Below, one piece after another: positions 43,301-52,090 of a stretch of 64,000 nt of DNA. The DNA is taken from positions 27,731,792 through 27,795,791 of the forward strand of contig JAJLRJ010000011.1 in NCBI GenBank assembly GCA_024195265.1, in the 5' to 3' direction. Under the pieces are notes generated by a model. It worked only from the letters and a program-made list of their open reading frames with translations, was not told where the DNA came from and did not search any database. Each line of letters opens with the position of its first letter. Within the stretch, counting starts at the first letter, position 1. Origin of the DNA: Dendrophyllia cribrosa (taxonomy: Eukaryota > Cnidaria > Anthozoa > Scleractinia > Dendrophylliidae). The position numbers were made by a program, and so were the translations under genes.

Positions 43301-44803
43301 CGTGGTACAGATGATGAATGTACGAATGACTTCCGCTCAGGTTGTCGAAACGTCAGTTATTAGGCAACTTTAGCCACCTAATTACAATAACGTCATAGAA
43401 AAATGAAAAAAGGCCGATAGGACTGAATTAATTAGGCATACAAAGAAACAACCAAAGAAACGGCCTAAAAACGCCTCAGAATACAGTAAATCACGATATC
43501 TTAATTGCACAATTACTGTACAGCTATAAACGTATGGGTTCCTTGTACTAATTAATTCCCATTTAGCTTTTTTCATTTTTCATTTTCGATTTTTCTGTGA
43601 CGACGTTTTTTGACATAGGCCCATTAAAGGATTTTGTTTTGAATTCGCAGCTTGAAAGAGCACCTGACGGATTTTCGGTTGTGGCGGAGTATTATGGTCG
43701 TGGAGTTTTCAACAAGGTTTGTGTTTGAAAGAAATTAACCCCTTAACTCCCAAGAGTGCCAAATATCAAAATTCATTAAAAATAATCCCAAATTCCATTT
43801 TTATAAAATATTGAAAAAACAAATGGTACCATGCAAAAGTACTGCTGAAGAGGTTTCACTTGAATGGTCACACCATAGGATTTTGTTGACAGACTCAAAA
43901 GTTAGAACTAAACTTCATGTCTCCATAATTGACTCTGGGAGTGAAAGGGTTAAACAGACTCAAAGGTTAGTACTACACTACATGTCTTCATAATTGACTC
44001 TGGGAGTGAAAGGGTTAAACTATTGGACGAATTATACACGACTGCACATCGTTCAACATTTGTTCAGCACTAAATGTTCAAATTTTGAATTGCTTGGGGT
44101 TTCCTTTCTCCATTCAAGATGTTGAACAGCAACAAGGGAAAGCACTTCGTAGTAGCTTTAATTTGCATGGTTATACAGGGTTTATGGCCACACTTGAGGA
44201 TTTCATCCACAGACACAAAAGTTAGAAACACCTTGTACAGCATAATAAACAGCACCACAGGAAAGTACTGCTCAATAGCTTTCATTTGAATGGTCACACT
44301 GTATGATTTTATCCACAGACTCAAAAGTTAGAACCACCTTGTACAGCATAATAAACAGTACCACATGAAAGTACTGCTCAATAGCTTTCATTTGAATGGT
44401 CATGCTTTAGGATTTTATCCACAGACTCAAAAGTTAGAACCACCTTGTACAGCATAATAAACAGCACCACAGGAAAGTACTGCTCAGTAGCTTTCATTTG
44501 AATGGTCACACTTTAGGATTTTATCCACAGACTCAAAAGTTTAAACCACCTTGTACAGCATAATAATTAGTACCACAGGAAAGTACAGCTCAATAGCTTT
44601 CATTTGAATGGTCGCACATTTTATTTAAATGGTCACACTTATCCACAGACTCAAAAGTTAGAACAACCTTGTAACCACCTTACCTTTTTTTGTCCCTTTT
44701 CCAGGTAACTTTAGTGACGGACTCTTCCTCTTCACAGGGTCGTTTGTCTCACGAAGCTGCTACGGATCAGCGTGAAAGACTCTTGGAAATTCCGCAAAGC
44801 TAA
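34313..44803 (+). CDS. VPS11: VPS11, exons 9-18 (C-terminal part with RING, stop codon)
   Basis: Continuation of the gene starting at 125. Exons: 34313-34387, 34887-34973, 35190-35283, 36035-36082, 38928-39000, 39212-39307, 40287-40346, 40465-40531, 43651-43716, 44705-44803 (stop TAA at 44801). Landmarks are YQQILHYHMEQDEYGHVIDT, LWVQALSYFARRETDC, LMSPLLVLQNLAHNSTATLA, a coiled-coil segment (RQYREETEKMRKEIKELK), then a RING-type zinc finger split over two exons (CSVC ... FLCQHSFHQ, then CF ... CPIC). The tail VVAEYYGRGVFNK is typical of VPS11. The exon 10 donor was placed at 34974 because it keeps the frame; the next in-frame codon beyond it would reach a stop. The 3' end of exon 16 is the seed of the tandem array at 40532-43305. 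Confidence 0.9.
34525..34860. repeat. Hairpin and SINE-like tail with (TTATTC)n
   Basis: TTTTTTGTTGGAAGAATGTT and its inverse lie around a short loop at about 34538-34590. GTGCGCTATATAAG at 34790 followed by TTATTC repeats (34806-34855) resembles the 3' tail of tRNA-derived SINEs. Ends just before exon 10. Confidence 0.5.
35395..35870. repeat. Dispersed repeat, also (inverted) at 49865-50030; contains a perfect hairpin
   Basis: GGGAAAC...TTCACTGTTTCCC and a TTTCCCGAGAC motif, then ATGAATCAACCAATGAACGCGCGCGTTGTATTGAGAAA, are shared with the inverted copy near 49870-50020. At 35816-35862, CGGTTGTTCAAAGAGCGGAT and its exact inverse form a strong hairpin. Confidence 0.65.
36083..38092. other. 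VPS11 intron 12, repeats only
   Basis: Contains a fragment of the 50439 MITE family (36100-36170). A palindromic element lies at about 37059-37155 (CATAAAACTTTTACAGCTGT against its inverse, with GTTATTGTTTCAGA near the centre). No exon or convincing ORF is seen; the two overlapping ORFs near 36228-36583 look like transposon debris. Confidence 0.5.
38093..38482. repeat. MITE-like repeat, family also at 3409-3620
   Basis: Ends TAAAGGGGCTCTGTCAC and an inverse-like GACATAACTCCTTTAA. The centre, GGTTGCAGATGGCCAGGATG, is shared with the copy in intron 4. Confidence 0.55.
39640..40210. repeat. Intron repeat with GCTCTAAATCGCA minisatellite
   Basis: ACTATTTTTTGCTCTAAATC and ATTTGCTCTAAATCGCA alternate about four times at 39762-39842. 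Further GCGATTT/AAATCG motifs in both orientations continue to about 40150. Non-coding, between exons 14 and 15. Confidence 0.6.
40532..43305 (+). repeat. Tandem array of the exon 16 3' end plus donor, ~100-bp unit, about 28 copies
   Basis: Each unit contains a copy of the last ~50 bases of VPS11 exon 16 (ACAACAAGAGCAGGCGAAAG, CATGAACAGTTCCATCACCAG), a GTAAGA donor, a G-rich tract (CCCCAGGGGAGGGGAGGGTG) and a link back to the next copy. CCATCACCAG begins at 40522 (true exon), 40623, 40723 and 40823, then about every 100 bp up to about 43261. A higher-order block of 938 bp is duplicated (for example 40826-41394 and 41764-42332). Minus-strand ORFs in the array are artefacts. Confidence 0.92.
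43310..43365 (+). other. Possible Penelope-type tail with hammerhead-like core (weak)
   Basis: GATGATGAATGTACGAATGA, then GTTGTCGAAACGTCAG, contains the GAAAC-GTC part of a hammerhead core. The CUGAUGA part is imperfect. It lies at the end of the exon 16 array. Confidence 0.3.
43735..44660. repeat. TTAACCC-ended element and ~106-bp tandem array
   Basis: TTAACCCCTTAACTCCCAAG at 43735 pairs with GGGAGTGAAAGGGTTAA ending at 43953 and again at 44019. About 4.5 copies of a 106-bp unit (CAAAAGTTAGAACCACCTTG, GTACTGCTCAATAGCTTTCA) follow at 44150-44660. The units are related to the 88-bp units at 32825-33525. Confidence 0.8.
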
Positions 44804-44979
44804 CAGAGAAGATAGCTGTTAACTTTCGTTTTTTGTGGCCAGCGGTCGAGCTAATGGAAATAGTATTTGAAAACTGCAAGATTGCTTGCTTCCTCCGAAA
44901 TGTTTCTTAAACTGTCTGCATGCAAAGAGTTGCTCTTTACTGCGAAAGTATTTAGGAATATAGAAATTAGTTGTAATAG

Positions 44980-44990
44980 AAAATAAATTG
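44980..44990 (+). terminator. Likely VPS11 polyadenylation signal
   Basis: AATAAA within GAAAATAAATTG lies about 180 bp after the VPS11 stop codon, in AT-rich sequence, the right place for a short 3' UTR. Confidence 0.5.
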
Positions 44991-45309
44991 TTTTGTAAAC
45001 GAAATATTAATGATTTTCTTTATAGTGACCTGGCCTTTGAGTGGAAGTGAGGCTGAAGTTGACCTCGTTTTGACGCAAACCTTTCTACTTTTCATATATA
45101 AATCATGTTGTTTTAACGTATGTTAACCAGATTTCGTTTAGCATGATTTACATGTGAAAAGCAGGAAGGTTTTTATCAAAACGAGACGCTGTGTGAGCGT
45201 TTACTTGGGCGTCGTTGTATTTGGTGTATTGGAATGCATATGTCTTGGGAATCTGCATGCACGTTAGTTCCCGGTTTGATGATAGGGGGTACTTAGTATG
45301 GGTGGTTTT

Positions 45310-45410
45310 CACGTTACGTCACGGCGGCCATGTTGGTGCATACCTACAAAAGAATTTTAATGAACTTCTTTTGTTTTGTGCACCAACATGGCCGCCATGG
45401 TCTGTCATAA
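45310..45410. repeat. Hairpin MITE with GGCGGCCATGTTGGTGCA arms
   Basis: ACGGCGGCCATGTTGGTGCA near 45322 and TGCACCAACATGGCCGCCAT near 45379 are inverted over about 20 bp around a ~40-bp AT-rich loop. Confidence 0.7.
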
Positions 45411-45649
45411 TAGCCGTTAAATACAGGAATGGCTTCGAGCCGTTTGAAAGGAAACCGCTGACCTCATTAGCATTCATTTCTCTCTTTTTTTTTGTTTGTG
45501 CCTGGATTAGAACGAAAGTAGGCTTTTATTATCAGATAAAATTAGGCCTAGGCAAAGCGATTATTAGATCTAAGCTAGATTCGCGATTAGGTTAGATTAA
45601 GGGATAGGGTCACCTATTATAATTAAATTTTTGTTGGGTTTGCCGGATC

Positions 45650-45722
45650 AACCCAGTGGTCTAGTGGTGAAGGAGGGATGTTAGCACGCAGGAGGTTCCG
45701 GGTTCGATTCTAGGTGATTTAT
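45650..45722 (+). tRNA. tRNA-like sequence (SINE head or tRNA pseudogene)
   Basis: A-box TGGTCTAGTGG (45658-45668) and B-box GGTTCGATTCT (45701-45711) are at tRNA spacing. The acceptor stem does not pair convincingly, so a functional tRNA is unlikely. Resembles the tRNA-Glu/Asp type of D-arm. Confidence 0.4.
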
Positions 45723-45949
45723 TGCATTTTTCTTTTTCTGATAGGAAAACAATTCTATAATTGGTGAAAAATTTTCTAAGTGTCGCTCGGAGCCATTCCT
45801 GCACAACGTGTCCTCGAGACGAGATTATCTCATATCAATAATTGCTATTTGACACCGAATTAACGATTATAGTTAATTCCGAACACTGACAGTCTGAAAG
45901 GAATTCTGGGAAATCAGCATTTTTGTTGAAAAAGAACAATCCTTAGTGT

Positions 45950-46022
45950 TCGGACAGGACTCGAACCTACGATCCTACGACCCTTCGCTGACTTATCCTC
46001 TCGTCTAACCACTGGACCACCA
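45950..46022 (-). tRNA. tRNA-like sequence, minus strand
   Basis: On the minus strand the A-box TGGTCCAGTGG (46009-46019) and B-box GGTTCGAGTCC (45957-45967) are present. The T-arm pairs moderately. Probably tRNA-derived rather than a functional gene. Confidence 0.45.
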
Positions 46023-46272
46023 CGCTGCTGGTTGAGCAAACCTCAATTTTTTAACATAATAAAATTCATGCGCTTATTCTACACCCTGTAGTAAGCCTAT
46101 AAAATCACTCGCTTGAAAATAATTTTAGAAAGTAAATGGAAAAGCTTGATCACCAAACCTCAACAAAAAGCAAACCATTTGAAATCAGCGCTTAGGCCTA
46201 ATCACTGTAGATCAATGATATTCTATGCAAGACTCAAATAAATATCTTGCAGATACAATTTCCCATTGCCTT

Positions 46273-46345
46273 GTTGTTCGGTAGTCTAGTGGTAAGAAGA
46301 CGTTCCTAGTAGCGGTAGTTCCGGGTTCGAATCCCGCAGTCCAAA
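46273..46345 (+). tRNA. tRNA-like sequence, plus strand
   Basis: A-box TAGTCTAGTGG (46282-46292), B-box GGTTCGAATCC (46324-46334), good T-arm CGGGTTCGAATCCCG. The acceptor stem is weak, and a T-rich stretch follows, as a Pol III terminator would. Confidence 0.45.
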
Positions 46346-46480
46346 TAACATGTTTTTTTTTTTATTTCTTCTTTTCTGAAATGTCCTGGGAAACAGTGTT
46401 CGGAATTAACTATAATCGTTAATTCGGTGTCAAATAGCAATTATTGATATGAGATAATCTCGTCTCGAGGACATGTTGTC

Positions 46481-48198
46481 CTGCAATTAACGTCATGTGT
46501 CTGTCATTTGAGTCCCACAGGACTGAGGGTCACGTGAGTGAAAACCATCTGTTGGGATAGTCTTGTATGTCGCTCCGTTAAATCAATCGCTCGAATTTCG
46601 CTTTCCAAGAGATCTATGGTTTCCTTCGCAGAGTAATATCCTTCCATCAAGTCCCCTTTACAGTTAATTGTGACCCTCCACAGGAAAACAGGGATAAAGG
46701 TGCTGACACGCTCACAACACGCTTCCAAGAAATTGGTGTTAGCGTCTCGAAGTGTGTCCAGGAGCACACTTCATTAGCAAATTCGTTAGTTTCATAGAAC
46801 ACACTAAATACAATGAAGCGTGCGCAGTCGAACAATGCAGTGTTACTAGTCTATCAAAGAAGCGTGTTAACCTTGAAAACAATAACTAGCGTGCGAGATA
46901 AAATAGCCTCAATTCACCCTAGTATCCAATCTTCTCTCGCCCCAAGAACCAATTAATAGCGACTGGGTACGAGTCTGAAGACACGTGCATTCTGACACAC
47001 AATGTTTACATCTTATAACGGCGGTGAATTTTTCGCAGCCGAAGTTTCTTGTTGGCTATTCTGTTCCTCCAACTTGACGAAATGAAGATTTATAAAAGGC
47101 AAACAACAGAAAAAGGTGAATTTCATTTGAACACGGTATTGAAATCTTTTAGTTTTCGCTTCAAAAGCGCAAGTGCTGTGCCGAGAGTGAGCGAAACGAT
47201 TGTTGATACGGCACAAGTTCCGTATATCACACTGGCGCTGACCTGAAAGTCAACACAACAAAACGCACGGATGTGGGCCGTTCTCCAATCTATTTTCGAT
47301 CGTACTTTAATAAATAGACAATTTCTAAAATAGTTTCACCCTCGAGTAGTCACCAAATTAGAGCTGAACAAACATTTCACCCAAACATAGTCATGACCAG
47401 AAAATACAAATGAACAAATTTCACATTTTGTGGGTCCGCACTTAATTCTTGGGCAACAAAAAATTTATTGAGTCTTGCGCAGATTGATTTATCGACGTTA
47501 AACTGTGTACATTGAATTTGACCACCGTGTTTTTTTCCTTTACATACGTTCCACATCTCTGTTGAATAATGCAAGATCCCGTTTTCACTTTTTAACAAAC
47601 GCTATCTTCGTCTTCTTCGCTGTCTTCGTCTAAATCTTCATGTTCGCTAATATTTGGCCCCGTTTTCAGTGCTAAGTCAGTGTACCTCGCGTTGGTTTAA
47701 GATGATGATGTTTTAGCGGATTTCCGTCCTGAAGTTTTCGTAGAAAACACTTTCGCAGTGTCTTCTTAGGTTTCCTTACTCTTAATGCACCTTTTCATTG
47801 TTTTGAATAGGTTCTTATTTTTAATAACCATGATTCTTCTCATTGTTTTAGAACCGAGCAGTCAGTGATGTGGAACAGGAGGTCATTATTAAAAATAATG
47901 ACCTGATCGCAATAATGACCTGCTCGATTCTACTTAGTTGACCACAACAATTTTTAGGACAACCAAAATTGAAGAGCCTTCATTGTTTCTGTCACTTAGT
48001 TTACAAAAGTTCTTGCATTTGTCAGTTATAACTTGGCAATTACAAACTTTTTCTAGCTATTGTTAATGGTAATATTACAATTTCCACCTGAAATATTCAA
48101 AGTAATTGACCCCAAAGCATTTGGAATCTGCGTAGCAGCAACATTTTCTCTGGTTGTGGTTTCACTGGACTGGCCTTGCACTATTTTTGAAACTTTAA
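46481..48198. other. Intergenic sequence with no recognised gene
   Basis: Only short ORFs. A minus ORF at 46504-46767 has no recognisable domain. A short inverted pair GGTCATTATT...AATAATGACC occurs near 47880-47930 and is related to the hairpin at 49018. Confidence 0.5.
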
Positions 48199-48897
48199 CT
48201 AGTTACGTTGTTCATTTGTTTCCCGTTTGTAACTTTGAAGAGCTTCTGATCGATGCCCAGTAACACCCCGAATCAATTTGTCCTTTACACCTTCTTGAGA
48301 CAATCTCGAGACCGCTGTTGCTCGCAAAGAGTGATTAGTGAAATATCCCTTAATTCCAGCTTCAGCCATCACCATTTTAATCATGGAATTGAGTTTATTA
48401 TGACCCAAAGGGACAATAGAAAACCAAGCATTGTTACTTTCGTACTTTCGCAATGGCTTCAAGTAAAAAGCTTTATCTAGAGATCCTTCAGGACATCGCT
48501 CAATATAAGTCTTGACAATTCTTACAACACATCTCTCATGACATTCAACGTTAGCATACGCTTTACAAGTTCTCGGGCATAATTTTCTATGTTTTAACCC
48601 ACCCTGGTTCGTTTTACTTACTCCTTCGGAATAAAGTAAATATTCCCTGCCCTCCACATCAGTGTGAAACGAAAACCTATTTGCACTCAATTTGCGGTGT
48701 TCATCCACCGCCTGCGACAACAAATCATCTAAACCATCGCGCATCATCTCGAATGAACGTTTTTCCAAATAACTGGACATATTGGCAGTAAAAGCAATAT
48801 CGACTAAAGCGTTATGGAACTCAGCTGCTGAACTGAAAGAAAAGCCTACAAACACTAAACCCCTTGAGAAAAGGCAGATATTCAAATTGTAATACAT
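48199..48897 (-). pseudogene. Crypton-type tyrosine recombinase, C-terminal catalytic part (232 aa)
   Basis: Tyrosine recombinase of the Crypton/DUF3504 type. Visible catalytic elements are R192 in NHSLRATAVSRL, H215-R216 in VTGHRSEALQ and the nucleophile Y223 in SYKRE. Upstream are features common to this family: SKTNQGGLKHRK, a CHERCVVRIVKTYIERCPEG segment, FYLKPL, and NNAWFSIVPLGHNKLN. The reading frame is open for 232 codons, but the N-terminal DNA-binding part is not recognised and the start is arbitrary. Probably a remnant. Domesticated Crypton genes also exist in animals, so an exon of such a gene is an alternative. Confidence 0.7.
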
Positions 48898-49017
48898 GAG
48901 GGCTGCAAATCCTAACGGGATTTCATACAGTGTTTCTCGACTCTTTAATTAGCAAACCATTCAAGCTATTCTTGGCTTCCCTTGTTCTAAAACAATGGAA
49001 AGGTGCATTAAATCGCA

Positions 49018-49113
49018 TAATGCCCTCGCTCCTCGGCCTTCTTAAAAATAATGACCTCGCGCTACGCGCTCGGTCATTATTTTTAAGAAGGCCTCGGAGC
49101 TCAGGCATTATCC
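49018..49113. repeat. Long hairpin with TAATGACC/GGTCATTA arms
   Basis: CGGCCTTCTTAAAAATAATG and its inverse CATTATTTTTAAGAAGGCC flank a short GCGCTACGCGC palindrome. About 30-bp arms, related to the shorter one at 47880. Confidence 0.75.
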
Positions 49114-49377
49114 TATATATATCAGTGACTACTAAACTGTTACAATTGAGAAAACACAATTCGCACTTTGTCACGTTCGGTCCGTTCGCTTCGCATCGAC
49201 AAACAACAGGTTTTGTTACATACCTAATTCAATTAACGTTGCTTTGGCAATTGGTCATTGGCAATTGGGCATAAGGAACACAATGAAATGCTTTGCTTGA
49301 GTAACCGCCAAACAATAGCTTCCCAATCCACAATTGCCCAATGCCCAAAGCAACCTTTATTGGATTAGACACGAGAA

Positions 49378-49800
49378 TTTAGTTTTATCGAGTGAGTCGA
49401 TAAGGTAAATTGACCACCGTAAAAAGATTCAAATAGCTGACGTTTCGAGCGCTAGCCCTTCGTCGGAGCGAATCAAGGAATTGTGGGTAGTGTGTGGTTT
49501 TATATAGTAAGCGGTGGAGCTACGCTATTGGTGGAAATTTGGTGACGTGAAAAACAAATGTAGATTAGTTGAATGAAAAGCGTTCGTTGATTCCGTGGGG
49601 TTTGAGAGTGCCGATTTGAAAGATGATTTTTTGTTCTAGGTTTTTACGGCTTTCTGTGTTACCCTGGTGTAGGGAAAGGCCGCAGATTGTCATGTGTTGT
49701 TTAGAATGGTTAGTAAGATTAAAATGGCGCGCGACTGGTTTGGATGCGTCTTTTTACCTTATCGACTCACTCGATAAAACTAAATTCTCGTGTTTCATCC
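49378..49800 (-). mobile_element. Penelope-like element 3' fragment with GIY-YIG C-terminal relic
   Basis: Minus strand about 49575-49745 reads VARHFNLTNHSKQHMTICGL, then SRKNLEQKIIFQIGTLKPHG and INERFSFN, the C-terminal end of the GIY-YIG endonuclease of Penelope-like elements. Inverted copies of TTTAGTTTTATCGAGTGAGT lie at both sides (49380 and 49795). A hammerhead-like motif is at 49437-49468. Confidence 0.65.
49437..49468 (-). ncRNA. Hammerhead-ribozyme-like core
   Basis: On the minus strand: CCGACGAAGGGCTAGCGCT, then CGAAACGTC. This matches the CUGANGA-(stem II)-GAAAC-GUC layout found in Penelope-like elements, with one core change (CC instead of CU), so activity is doubtful. Confidence 0.4.
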
Positions 49801-49864
49801 CCCCACCGACGCAGCACCACAGTTTCTCTAGAAACTAACCCCATTCTTTATTGGATTAGGTACG

Positions 49865-50030
49865 TAGCTGGAGTTTTTCTCAATACAACGCGCGCATTGA
49901 TTGGTTGATTCATGGTCATATGACATCTAACAATATCAGGGAGGGAACGTCATCTCGATGTTTCCCGAGACTTCGTCTCGGGAAACATCGAGATTTGGGA
50001 AACAAAATTCACTGTTTCCCTCATAACTGA
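49865..50030. repeat. Dispersed repeat, inverted partner of 35395-35870
   Basis: Shares TTTCTCAATACAACGCGCGC and the TTTCCCGAGAC/GTCTCGGGAAACATCGAGAT palindrome with the VPS11 intron copy. Confidence 0.65.
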
Positions 50031-50438
50031 ACAAGCCCATTCCTGTTCGCATAGTTACGCACGCACTTTAGAGCCCGATTGCAAATTTAACGCCAACGAA
50101 AGGGTATTTTTATTCTTGGTCGCCCAAGTAACAAGGTCAAATTCAGTAAATTTATGTGATTTTCTTCAATGTTTTTTTATTATTATTTCGTTGATATTTT
50201 ATTTCGTTTTCCGCTCGATGTGTTTGGACAAAAAGAATTGACGAATTCTTCTCATGAAATACAAAATGCTAGAATTAGATAAAAAATGAATCGCCAAAAC
50301 ATAGGCTTGCTCAAACTATTTTATATATGTTTTATATATAGAATATTTTGAAAGAAAGATTTCATTTTCTTCTCAGTCAGTTGTTCCAACTGATATGAAT
50401 TTCTCTTGAGTAATTGCAGCTTTTTACACGCAATTAGA

Positions 50439-50717
50439 GCAGTTTTCAATTGAGTGTCGAAAGTAATTACACAATTCTTTTGGTTTTGCATTGCTACGCT
50501 TTGTGATTGTCTAAAAAATCTCGCGCCACTTTCTCGACCAATCAGAAGTAAAACCAAAACCAATCGTGACTTGCTCGCACGCGTTTTCCCGCGCTTGGCG
50601 CCGCCGACATGTAATTGCTTCGAGCTCTGATTGGTTCGTTGGATTGTTTACGGCTGCTGTGATTGGTCAGAGTAATTACTTTGGTTTTGGTTTTACGACA
50701 CCCAATTGAAAACTGCT
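50439..50717. mobile_element. MITE, ~279 bp, GCAGTTTTCAATTG ends
   Basis: GCAGTTTTCAATTGAGTGTCG at 50439 is inverted at the right end (CGACACCCAATTGAAAACTGC) with one mismatch; inner arms GTAATTAC and TTTTGGTTTT also pair. Truncated relatives are at 6822-6930 and 36100-36170. Confidence 0.85.
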
Positions 50718-50980
50718 TTAACATGCGTAATTTTCTAACAATTAAACTCGACCTCGTTAACAGGTTAGTATACCAAGTAAAAACACATTTGAGATTTTTC
50801 TTGTTGCCTAACTTCCGCGCCATGTGTTTCTTCAAAAAGAAGTGACGAAATGCTTCTCATGAAGAACAAAATATCTTCGTTACATTAAATTGGCAAAAAA
50901 ACACACAGCTCACTCAGATTTTCCCCATCAAGCAGCCTAGACGTTCAACTCCTCATGTTTGAAGCAGTTTCAATTCCAAC

Positions 50981-52090
50981 ATGGTTTTCCCTCAAGTCAT
51001 TGCAGCTTTCCACTCACTTTTCGACGCCATCGGTCTTCCTGGTAATTTACTAGTAATTATCACAATTACCGTGGAAAGAAGATTTCACGGCATGCGATAT
51101 ATTCTACTCGCCAGCCTCGCCGCTTCAGACTTTCTATTTTTAATCTTCGTCAACTCGTTCCGCATCGCAAGCTTCGCGAAAGAAAGATGGCTATACGGTG
51201 AAACAATGTGCCATCTTAATGCGTGTGTTGCGAGATACTGTTACCTTAACACAGTTCTTCATCTGTTAGCGGTGTCTTATGAGCGATACCGCGCGATCGT
51301 CAAATCGCCTTTGACCTACAGTGGCACGATCACCAAATCCAGCGTGGTGTTGATAGTTCTCATCTGGGTAATCCCAATTCCTCTTTCCATTGGTCCGTTC
51401 CTTGGATTTGCTGGAAAGTACGATTACAACCCAGAAGTGTTCTTCTGTGCGCAGAGCGGTTCAAGTGGACGATACACGGTCGGTATCGCGTTCTTTATTA
51501 TACTGGTGATCGTGTTCCTAAACTGGTCGGTGTACAAGACAGCGAAAACTCAAATGGAGGCCTTAGAAGTTCAAATTGGAAGCTTCGCTGGTTCCGACAA
51601 CCAACAGCAGGATATGTTAAGGAGAATAAGAGATCGGAAGGCAGCTGTCGATATCACCATCATCATCGCTGCATTTTTTCTGTGTTTTCTTCCCGCATAT
51701 ATTGTCGCCCTTTTTCGCTGGTTCGTTAAAAGCATCAAAATTCCAGGAGAGGCAATACTGGTCACGTTTTCTTTCGTTATTGTCAGCACACTGTGTAACC
51801 CGATCATCTATTCCATCCGCAAAAGAGAGTTCCGAACTGTTGTGAGGAATGCGTTGACTCGATTTGGAATTTGTGCACGTCCTGACGACATCAACAACGA
51901 CGTGATTGCCATGAATAATCAGTTAAGATTCCGCGCCAACCTCGCTACAAAAGCCACAACTACAAAACCCAGAGCAGCATTCAACAGTCAAGATCAACAT
52001 GGAAGATTGCAAGGGAGCACAGGAAAAACGAGGCTGAACTTTCAGAGTCGTCTTTCTCCAATCCCAGAGTTGATCGAGGAAGATGGCTGA
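50981..52090 (+). CDS. Class A GPCR, intronless, copy 1 (369 aa)
   Basis: Seven-helix rhodopsin-class receptor at the plasma membrane; ligand unknown. Key positions: GN at 21-22 (TM1), D50 in LASLAASD (TM2), disulfide pair C77 and C156, ERY 101-103 (DRY motif), W129 (TM4), CFLP 235-238 (TM6), NPIIY 273-277 (TM7), then a ~90-residue C-tail. Cnidarian-expanded melatonin/adenosine-like receptors are similar in length and also intronless, but the subfamily is not assigned. In-frame MVFPQ start shared by all four copies. Copies 2-4 follow at 54093, 58503 and 63645. Confidence 0.85.
   Translation: MVFPQVIAAFHSLFDAIGLPGNLLVIITITVERRFHGMRYILLASLAASDFLFLIFVNSFRIASFAKERWLYGETMCHLNACVARYCYLNTVLHLLAVSYERYRAIVKSPLTYSGTITKSSVVLIVLIWVIPIPLSIGPFLGFAGKYDYNPEVFFCAQSGSSGRYTVGIAFFIILVIVFLNWSVYKTAKTQMEALEVQIGSFAGSDNQQQDMLRRIRDRKAAVDITIIIAAFFLCFLPAYIVALFRWFVKSIKIPGEAILVTFSFVIVSTLCNPIIYSIRKREFRTVVRNALTRFGICARPDDINNDVIAMNNQLRFRANLATKATTTKPRAAFNSQDQHGRLQGSTGKTRLNFQSRLSPIPELIEEDG

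Larger units (their letters stand above)
45801..46480. repeat. ~86-bp inverted repeat enclosing two divergent tRNA-like sequences
   Basis: Arm 45801-45888 (TCGAGACGAGATTATCTCAT, CACCGAATTAACGATTATAG) and arm 46394-46480 are inverted with about two mismatches. Between them lie a minus-strand tRNA-like sequence (45950-46022) and a plus-strand one (46273-46345). Confidence 0.8.

Noticed and set aside
45650..46345. Functional tRNA genes
   Set aside because: A and B boxes are present but acceptor stems do not pair; better explained as tRNA-derived repeats.
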